From Cudoniella acicularis (taxonomy: Eukaryota; Ascomycota; Leotiomycetes; Helotiales; Helotiaceae), in NCBI GenBank assembly GCA_013054445.1, contig JAAMPI010000048.1, positions 1-64,000 on the forward strand: a stretch of 64,000 nucleotides of DNA, in the 5' to 3' direction. Shown here in pieces: positions 55,128 to 64,000 of this stretch. Position 1 is the stretch's first letter. Each line of letters starts with the position of its first letter. The translations under genes and the position numbers were made by a program. The notes under the pieces are model-generated. The model had not been told where the DNA came from. It did no database searches and saw only the letters and a list, made by a program, of their open reading frames with translations.

Positions 55128-57600
55128 CCTGAGACCCATCGAGAAGAGAAAGATGGGCAATTCGAGCGCAAAGTCATAAAGCGAGAGTAGGGGCCTTGAT
55201 TGGTGCGATTTCAATTGAACACAGCTTTCAGGTAAGCGTTGGGAATATGGATAGAGAGACGGGATGTTCGAAATGTAATATTAGGCCGGCCACAGGCCAA
55301 GCTCGAACAAGCGAAATACATGTTGTTCTGCCTATGAGAAAATGTAAAACCTTGTGTTCTCGTGTGTTAAACAAAATTTATATAATATGATCTACATTGA
55401 TTTAAGTTGATTTTCGGCACAGCGATTATGTGTGAGGGGGAAAGGGTCTTAAAAGTCTGGGTTTACGGAGGTGCTAGGGCTAAGTCTAGTCTCATCGCCT
55501 TCGCGGCAGAGCGAATCTGATCAATCGATCTTTTAGCATCCCTTGAATTCTTGTTCTGCCGTGAGACTAGGCTAAGCCCAGGCAGCACCGTATGTCTTCT
55601 ACTCATACTGGGTTCCAGCAACCCAATTCTCCGCCGGATTGTAATACTCTCAGAACTTAAAAGGATGCAACCGGTGCCAACTATGTGCAACAAGGTCAAT
55701 TGCGCTATATACAGGGAGGTAAATACAGGGAGAGAAGCTTTAAAGGGGGACATATTGGTGATGCTCGGTCCCAGTTTTGTTGAATTGTAGGGAATGACCC
55801 GGACCAGCCAAAGCTCACTCTTTTCAACATTCCAAGCTTCCAGCTTCAAATCATATTAACGATTCCAATTGAAAATGCGAAAACCACGATTCGCAAGGAA
55901 TTCGATCGCAGGCCGATTGAAAATCATTTCTATTCTAGGGGGCATTAAGTTAACTCACCTTACGCTGTACACCTGATATATTCGTTCGCCCATGAATGCC
56001 TTCCTCACCAATTGTAATGGATTGGAGTGCCTTTGGATGGTGAGGAAATATTAAATAGCATCGAAGCGACTTGCCTAACAAGTGCTTGGGTAAAAAGGCA
56101 GAAACAGCAGCAGTGCCAGGCTCCAGATTGGCGAAGTGCCGAATGCTCTTTGTATTCTTGTCATGCTTGATTTGATGATATTGTCAGGCTGGGCTTCGAG
56201 AATATTCAAAAGAGTATGTAGCATATTCTTAAAAGCTTAGTAGAAGTGATGCGTGACAAAAGATAGAATGCTTGAGTGAGGAGTCGGGTTTGTTAACCAG
56301 ATGGTTAGAAAGCGATATCTTGGGGGGCGTGAAGGACCTTTTTGAACTAAATTTGGTCCGCTGCAACCCCTTCTGCTGCGGACCTCCAGGAGACCCTCCT
56401 GGACCTCCTCGTGTATGTCTAGGAGTGCCATCGGGACCCCTCCCCTCCTGGTTCTCAGCCAGCTCAGCTGGCTTCTCCAGTGTGAGGCAAAGTAAAGCAA
56501 CAGGCGAACAGGCGAATAGGACCCAACTTCCCTCGGTGAGCGAATTCGGTTCTGCTTTGTGGTCCCATGCAACTCCGCCTTATTTCCACCCTATTTCTCG
56601 AAAAGCATGGCAAGTGCGTCGTATTTGCATTGGCGAAGAATCTTGGAGGCTGGCATTGACAACACCGCATGAATTCAGAGAAAGTCTTCTTAAAGAAGTC
56701 TGCCAGCGCCCTATTCAAAAATATCTACAAATCTTAGAGGTTCGAACCCAACATCTGTTCGGCTCGCTTAGATGCCGCCCTATTCCTCGTAAATTCCAGC
56801 ATCCTCGCATATTCAGCCCACCCTCTATAAAACCTACCCGCACCCTACACCGAAGATTCCGCCCTGTTTCTCAGAACTTTTCGTCATCTGAAGCATGTAT
56901 GCATGTTCAACGCCCTCTTACACGTACCTACCACATCGTGTCTTTCCAACCACTGGAACGTTGCAGATGGGAGATGGCAGGGAAGATTCTGGAATGGTGC
57001 TTGAATGAATGGGCTCTTTCGACAGGAAAGCTGCTGCTGTAAGCTGAAGCTGTGCGGTAGTCGATGCTCACTAGGCTTTGGGTTGGGTAGTCGACCATGA
57101 GTTCTCTCGCTCCTGATTGGCTCCGAAAGCGACTTCGGCTAAAAACTACGACGCCCTGAACCTTATTATGCGCATAGGAGCAAAATGTGGATCCAAAATG
57201 ATTCCGGTTCTGAGGTGAAATGGGATCTGCGCTTAGAGACAAGACGAGGAGAGTGTAACCGGGCCCTATGGGAGCCAAAACGAGCCCTTGGGTGCTGAAA
57301 TGGGTACGCTTATTTTGGCATCAGGCTACAAGGCACTAACACACGCACTTCAACCCCTATACTCGCCAAGCTTTTAGGCACTCATGCTATTTTAATAAGC
57401 GGTATCCCCCCTCCTGTATCACTAAAATCAAGCTTTTATAACAAGCACCTACGTAATAGAATTAGCTTACTTATAAGCTTACATTTCGCGCGTAATTAAT
57501 ATAATTTAATAAATAATTTAATAACTTTTTTTATAATAAGAAAATTTATTCTCTTAAACTTTTAAATTATTAATATTATTATAAATAATTATATAAAAGT
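55128..57600. other. Gene-free stretch after the MITE
   Basis: Long open frames exist (for example 56272-57042 plus, 55463-55849 minus) but they show no domain, no consistent splice signals and mixed composition, so I do not call genes. A short GPPGDPPGPP run in the first is low complexity. AT-rich DNA from 57400 marks the approach to the second RIP block. Confidence 0.35.
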
Positions 57601-58898
57601 AAACGACCAGACGGCAAGCCCGTATCAGGAAACTGCGACTCCCGCATCGGGTAAGGTGCGTGCACGGGCCAGCCGCCGCTTTCGCGGGGTATAAAAATCT
57701 CGCGACTCTATCCCACGCTCCTTTCCCTTCTTCCTTCCTTTCTAACAGCCTAACACCCTCCACCTTACAACGCTCGGTGCTCGCTCTTCATGCGCATTCG
57801 GCCCTTCTGCCTAGATTCCATTCCTTCCTACCAGGCTCCCCTGATCGGCCACGCCGTAGCTGAGAAGACGACGCCAGTAAGATACGGGGCAGTTTTAACC
57901 AGAATTCACGATCCCCTCTACCACTTTAATACTATTAAGCAGCTAAGTAGCTATAATACCGCGGATCGCCTCGCAAGCTGCCTCGTATTAGCTGAGTTAC
58001 GAGCTTTCCGTGTCCTAACGTCCTTATAATCTGCCTCGTCGTCGTACTATAACCGTTCCTTATAGCAGGCCGCTCCGGAGATTAAGATACCGTAGACTTA
58101 GCCTACACTCCTTATAGCACAATAATGCCTTACGATAACGCGGCCTGGCCTTCTGCCTAGCTATACCGTAGGTAGATGACGTATAGGCAGCTTCCCGTAA
58201 GTTTCCTTATACCGTAGCGCATTTCGTATTCGTTTGATTACGTAGATCTAGGCTAATTCGAGACGAAAGGATCATACGGGGCTCTAGCTTATATCTGCTA
58301 AAGATATGCCGATTAGATTATAATAGCTGCTTATATAATAGCTAAGACGCTAACGAGGAATACCTATAATATATAAGGTTGTCTAAAGCCTTCGGACGGG
58401 CGGATAAGGTTAGTATCCGAGGATATACGACTCTTCCCTTCCTTCGACCGCCCCTACCTCCTTGCCTAGCTTTTCGTGGCCTCGTTAACGATCGAGAAAG
58501 GATATTAAGATCGGTCGATCGTAATAGACAGCGAAGTAAAGATAGTGGCTACGGAGGGGTAATAGGCATCTTCCGGTATAAAAGCGTAGGATTTAAGGTC
58601 TTAGGCTCTAGTAGCTACGATAGATCTTTATATATATAAGGGGCGGTATTAACGCCAAGGCATTTTTTAACGGTAGGTACGTTAAAAGAAGGAGGAGAAT
58701 AGCACGCTAGGAGTATACGGTAGGCCGTAGAGGGTATTCCTGTTCTTAAGGGTAGTACGAGATGTCTATATAAGTCCTAGTTTCCCCCTATCTACTATCT
58801 TTCTATAGTCTAGTTTCTATAGCTAATAGTAAGTAGAAAATTTCTTAAATACTTCTAAATATTTCTACGCGCTTAAGATAGCCACTTTGGCCTTTAAA
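57600..58898. other. Left part of second RIP block, promoter-like patch
   Basis: A GC-normal patch (57600-57870) has a TATA box (GGTATAAAAATC) followed by a C/T-rich stretch, as in a Pol II promoter, perhaps of the repeated gene downstream. After about 57900 the sequence is TpA-rich but still contains many CpG, as expected when CpA is the mutated dinucleotide. No intact frame. Confidence 0.4.
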
Positions 58899-61426
58899 CC
58901 GTATACTTATATACTAACTACTCCGCGTTTTAAGAAGATAATAAGCCGCCGTAAACCTACCTCGAAGCTAATTAGTATCTTCGACAAGCTCTAGCGTATT
59001 AGTCCGAGTAATATAAAACTTAGTATATCGTAATTAGTAATAGCTAACGACTATAAGAATAACGATCGTAAAATCCGAGGTAAGTTTTAAGATCGAGATA
59101 TTTAGCTAATAGTAATTATAACTAATCTTAGATATCTAAGAGTAGGGAACGATATAATTACTAACTATAATAAAAACGACGATGACTTCGACCTTCCCTC
59201 TATCGAACAACTATTATATATTACGCTATAGAAAGAGAGTTTTATAGCGGAGGACTAGCCTTTAAATAACGTAACCTTCGAAGTTAGAGATAGAACTCTA
59301 AATAAGAGAGGCGGCTCTCTTAATAATAACGGGTTAGCACCGGGCAATAACTTAAGCGATACTCTAGGTAAGCACGCTCTTTATCCTCTATCGTAGAAAC
59401 AGATAAGTAGTTTTTCTAATATAGTATAAGAGATCTAATTATACTATTAGGCGATGACGACTTAAAGGCCTCTAAAACTAAAGTCTACGATAATAGTCTT
59501 CGTACTAAAAGTATAGCGGCAGATAAGGGTCTTCTCGATAGCCTAGAGACCGCTATCTACTCGACAACCCCGGCCTCTCCTAATTCCGACGTATAGTACG
59601 ACATTAATGACTTATTTAAGACGATAGAGCGCTTACGGCACTCTAAACCTAACCCTTCGACGTCCGATTCTATATACTATTATACGTCTTCTACTTCTAG
59701 TGCCTCGAGCGAACTATTATACGACTATACTAGTATAGTAGGTCAATATACGGTCTACGTTTAGTCTAAGGCCACGATGTCCCCTCCTACTCGTCCTCGC
59801 GATCACCCTCCCGACTATCTTCTTATATTTTAAAGTATAGTAGACGAGTATAAGCTAGTACGCCCTATACTAAATTCCGATATCTTTAATAAGGACGAGA
59901 GACAGCGATAGGAGGGGGAGGAGGAACAGGATGATTAGGTCTACGGTAATAATAACGAGGAAGGCAGGCAGATATAGTAAGAGGTAAAAGATATAATAGC
60001 GACGCTAACGTCCGAAAAAGTTGGCGATACCTATCTATCTAGTAAAGATAAAAGCTTAAGGCTAGCCACCTACGATCTATCTCTAGAGCCGAATAATAAT
60101 TATAATAACGACGAGCTTAATAGTAATCCCGTGTCGATTAATATAGATAAGGAACTATATCCTATTAAGCGGAAACGATTATCCTTATCTAATAACCTAA
60201 TATATAAGAAGCGCAAGCGCTATCTTAAACAGAGGTCTAACCCCTAACGTAGATTATACGCTAAACTCCGTTAACACTCTCCGAAATCATACTCCCTTCT
60301 TAATTATAGTTTAAGAGTCACCGTAGTGTCTAATACTAAAGGTCGATTGCCTTCGCCTATACCTTCGACGCTATAAACTATAGATATAGAGATATCATCT
60401 GACTACGACAATCTTAGCCGATTATCTAGTAATATCTTACCGACGCTAATCGAGGTTATATTCCGCCTATACTCTATACGCTACTATTCTTTTATAGCGG
60501 TAGTCTAAGATAGTCGCGACGGGCGAGGAATATCTTTTAGCTAGCTTACCTAACTTATCGAGAGTGTTGGCTATATAAAGAGAATTGACGACTTTACTAT
60601 CAAGCCGATAGAGTAACATTCGTTCCTCTTGACTAGCTTTAGCCGGCATACCTTATCCCTACTCTCTAGTAGCACGATTTTATCGCCTACCGTAAAGGCA
60701 AACTATGTCTTCGACAACGCGCCTTTAACTATACTTTAGTATAGTAAAGCCGTCGGTATTAGAGCTCTATTATCGGAAGAGAGTAAACCGTTAAATAGTA
60801 ATAACGAGAGTAGTTTAAGCGATAGCGATCTTAATCTTAATAGCGACGATAACGCGTGTTCGAATAAAAAAAAGCAGGGTTCTAGTATAAGGATAAATAT
60901 CTTATAGGATCTTATAGACGAGTAGCGCTTACTAGCGTATAAGAAGGAGGGCAAGTCGTAGAAGTAGATCTTCCGACAGTTCCTAAGTAGGAGTCAGCCT
61001 ATAGTACGCACACGTTTAAACATCGTATAGGCTAGAGGCGAGTAGGCTTCCTCGTATAGGTAGACAGGCGGCTGTTAGTACGTACTTGTCCGTTAAAATT
61101 TGTTACGATAAACCGAGCGATATATTATACGTAGGCTTAAAAAGGTCTTCTTATCCGTTATCGTAAATACTATATCGGATATAGAAGTTAAAGCTATTGC
61201 CTCTAGGCCGTTATCTACTAAACGCAAGAGCGAATTCTTAGAGAATCATATTAAAAAGCTATAGGATAGACATAAGATTTATAGAGGTACTATTAGAAAT
61301 AGTAGGAAGTAATAGTTACTTTATTAATATACGGAGGCGGACCTTATCCCCGACGACGTACCTTTAACTATCTCTAGTATAGTAGAACTATTAATACTAA
61401 CCTCCCTTCTTCCCGCATCCCCCTAA
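58899..61426 (+). pseudogene. RIP-inactivated gene with C-terminal SANT/Myb-like domain
   Basis: From ATG at 59777 one frame of 549 codons runs to the TAA at 61424-61426 with no indels and many TAG/TAA stops. It reads MSPPTRPRDHPPDYLLIF, basic patches (PIKRKR, KKRKRYLKQR), SNILPTLIEVIF, KRIDDFTIKPIE, HSFLLTSFSRH, an acidic Ser/Asp/Asn stretch, then DLIDE-stop-RLLAYKKEGKS-stop-K-stop-IFRQF. Replacing the stops by Trp restores the Trp spacing of a SANT/Myb-like helix-turn-helix as in fungal repeat-associated ORFs. A related frame upstream (58899-59700, e.g. RKPTSKLISIFDKL) probably belongs to the same gene, with an intron between. Function was likely DNA binding; it is dead now. Confidence 0.6.
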
Positions 61427-61769
61427 TAGGGAGCGTTTTTAACTAGTAATATAAGGCGAATTAGACAATTACTAAAATGTTAGCTCTTTATATAGAAGCT
61501 ATATCAGACGGGAGAACGGGGTAGGTAAAAAGAAGGAGAGTTCTACTTATTAGGCCTAGTAATGTCCTTAATTAAAAAAAAAAACTACGAGGTTAACTAT
61601 ATAAATTAGTCAATTTACTTTATTATATTATATAGATTTCTCTAAAACTCTATAATAAACAAATACTCTTAGGTCCTCGCCTCGCCTATATATTTACCTC
61701 CTTTTCTAAACAGCTAATCACCTTAAAAGCGTATCTATCTTTAACTAGCGTCTTAAGATTAGTATAGCT

Positions 61770-63240
61770 CTACGGGTCGAGCCCTTTTCTTTAGCTTTTT
61801 AAATATTTTCCTATCGATCCTTTAAGACAATAAAGTATTAAGGGTAACTTCTCGCGAACTAATACGGCTTGATTGACTATTAGCTTCCTCTAATAAAGAT
61901 ATAATATTATAACTTGATTAGTCGGAGAGATAGTGGCTTTCTAAGCCCTATAAGAGTCCGGATTCCCCTAGCTCGGATTACTCCGAGACCTTAAAATCCG
62001 GATCGAGCGATAAGTTATTAATAACTAAACAGATTCTTTTTAAGTAAGTCGATATCTATTTATCGTAGACGTTTTTAATAAACTTATAGGCCGTCTATTT
62101 CTCTTTACTATCTAACGCCGTAAAGCTAAATTTATAGATCGGGTAGCGATAGAAGGTAGTCTTGTTCTCGTCGATTATAGGATAATGACCGTAGATTCTT
62201 ACCGTCCGGTGATTATACGAGACTAAGAAGGCGAGTATCTCCCGGTAAAGCTCCTTTTCGCGTTTTATAAGCCTAAAGAGTTCGATAACACCTTTTACGG
62301 CTATCGTCATACTATAAGTATTCTGTCGGTCCGTAATATCAAGCGCCGTAGCGCCGTACTTGACCTCGTATATAAGAAACGAGAAGTATATATAGTATAT
62401 ACTTATAAAGAGAGACATTTCTAAGAAGCTATTAATAAACGGCTAGATTTTTTTAAGCTGATCTTCGGTAAATATAGTTCGCTTAAATCTAATAGTATAG
62501 TCAGGTTACGGACGAGGCTTAGTTAGAGCGATAGAATTGTCCTAGCCTTCGTTAATACTTTCGATCAAGGTTTTTAGATGTTTAGCGCCACGTATAGCTA
62601 GAGACTAAGCGAAAGGAACGATTAATCGAGTAATATCTTAAATAACCTTAGCCTCGTTCCTGTCTTATATTATTTCGCACGTCTCGTTAAAGAGATTATC
62701 CTAAAACAATAAATCTTCTAGAACTATTTACTAAGCTTTAAGAAGGGTTCGACAAACGGTCTTACTTGTGTCCGTAATACCTAAATCCGATTTACGTATA
62801 AAGCTACCCTTAGTCTCGAGTAAGATTCTATATTACGGGCTTTAATACGGAACACTTTTGGCTTTCCTCGGCTTTTAATCGCTAGGTATAGTAGAGCTAG
62901 GCGCGGTAGAGCCAGTTTCTAATTGTTTGCCGCGAAGAGATAAAGAAGATTTCTTCCTCGTAAGTAGATAGTTTATATTACTCTTCGATTCGAAGTATTC
63001 TTTAGGCCAACGAAGCTCCCTCCGCTAGTATTTAAGTAGGTTGATCTCCTCCCCGCTATTACCGACGGCTACGTTCTCGCCGATTATGTCTTCGATAGTA
63101 GATTATAGAGGAGACTTTCGCCGTCGCTTTTAAGAGGAAGTAGTACTAGAGGGGAGGGTAGGTTCGTTTTCTTATAATCGCTTTCGTTTTCGATCTTTAA
63201 TCTATAGAAACTTGACTTAAGTTAGCTTTATAATATAATA
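61770..63240 (-). pseudogene. RIP-inactivated DUF7924-type gene
   Basis: A single frame stays aligned from about 63240 to 61770 with stops but no frameshift. It reads RWPKEYFESKSNINYLL, KGSFIRKSDLGITDTSK, NSIALTKPRP, FTEDQLKKI, YEVKYGATALDITDRQNTYS, ELFRLIKREKELYREILAF, HRTVRIYGHYPIIDENK, TTFYRYPIYKFSF, and then KEK-stop-TAYKFIKNVYDK-stop-ISTYLK, where the stops replace Trp. From memory this matches the fungal DUF7924 family, whose function is unknown. It converges with the SANT-like pseudogene. Confidence 0.65.
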
Positions 63241-64000
63241 AGAGGAGAGTGGTATACCTCTTTACCAGGAGTTTTACTAGTTAAGGAGGGAAGCGGGTAC
63301 TTTAGTTCGCTGTCTTTAGATATAGTACGATCTTAGCGCCGTAGGCGTAGGCTTCTACGAAGAGAAAGTTATAGGCGTTCTTTCTTAATACCTTATAGCC
63401 GCGCTTCTATTAACGATCAGTCAAAGTATACGACCGGTATAAATAGCTTACTTACGTTCGCCTTTTAGTATCGAGTATTACCGCCTAACTTTTTAGATGT
63501 TTCGTTTTGCTTAGCGTAGGGCTATATCGACTAGAAAGAAGAGGGATAACAAGTAGGTTTATATTATCGCTAAGGTTAACGGATAAGGGGGAAGAAGAGT
63601 CAGAAGGAGCGCGCTAAACGTAGGGTAGTCGATAATAAAATACGCTAGAGTTTAGGATAAAATATAACGGCGACAACGATTCCTATTTTTATTATTTAGC
63701 GATAGTAATATCACCCTTTATCCGGATCTACTTATATCTAAGACTAGCTTATCTAAAGCAAATATAGAAAGAGGAAGTCGAGCTACTTTAGTCGGCTCTA
63801 GTATTAGATCAGAAAGTTTACGGATCGTAACGTAGGCTACGCGAGTGATATTAGTTAGTACTAACTTAATAAAGATTAGCTCGTTTACGGCCTAATACGT
63901 AAGATAAAATTTAGTAACCCTACTTATCGAGGGAACGCGTTAATCTAGCACCGAACGCAAGCCACCCCTCGATCTACGGCTACCTCTTAGACGAACTTTT
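63241..64000. other. Right end of second RIP block
   Basis: TpA-rich mutated repeat DNA continuing past the window. No domain could be read in any frame; it may be the 5' part of the DUF7924-type repeat or a different element. Confidence 0.4.

Noticed and set aside
56272..57042. 256-codon plus-strand frame with GPPGDPPGPP
   Set aside because: The short Pro/Gly run is low complexity; the remainder has no recognisable fold, signal or splice support.

Overview
This window is nuclear DNA of a filamentous ascomycete (Pezizomycotina). The evidence is short GT-AG introns (about 46-146 bp) in almost every gene, several HET-domain genes, a CFEM/PTH11-type receptor, a fungal phytochrome-type kinase, and blocks of repeat DNA in which glutamine and tryptophan codons have become TAG/TAA without frame loss. 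That pattern is the footprint of repeat-induced point mutation (RIP). I cannot name the species; a plant- or litter-associated fungus would fit. Exon coordinates come from reading splice sites and reading frames by eye.

Layout. 1-7.1 kb: the 3'-incomplete end of a membrane-protein gene, a small secreted cysteine-containing protein, a solo LTR and an intact HET gene. 7.4-14.9 kb: a RIP-degraded block with a DUF3435-like recombinase relic, a reversed LTR fragment, a short gag-only LTR element and another solo LTR. 15-18 kb: two spliced genes on the minus strand, one a Ulp1-like protein without its catalytic Cys/His and one of unknown function. 18.9-21.9 kb: LTRs, a probable piggyBac relic and a complete but dead Tc1/mariner element. 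23.8-25.9 kb: a nine-exon MFS efflux pump. 26-31.8 kb: repeats and gene wrecks, including a HET pseudogene.

31.8-40.7 kb is an immunity/sensing-type block: a HET gene with a one-base frameshift, a CFEM-rhodopsin (PTH11-like) receptor gene, and an intronless 1012-residue ankyrin-HET gene. 41.4-45.3 kb is a phytochrome histidine kinase pseudogene, split by a solo LTR that has a perfect 5-bp target-site duplication. 46.1-50.4 kb holds a hexose-type transporter and a dihydroxyacetone kinase K-domain gene, transcribed away from each other. A chitinase fragment and a C2H2 zinc-finger gene follow. 54.9-55.1 kb is a hAT-type MITE with a perfect 8-bp duplication. From about 57.6 kb to the end lies a second RIP block with two convergent dead genes, one SANT/Myb-like and one DUF7924-like, both readable in one frame over long stretches.

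No single new biosynthetic or defence system is evident. The strongest theme is a gene-poor, transposon-driven compartment carrying incompatibility and sensing genes at different stages of life and decay, with C-to-T nonsense changes also in ordinary genes next to the repeats.
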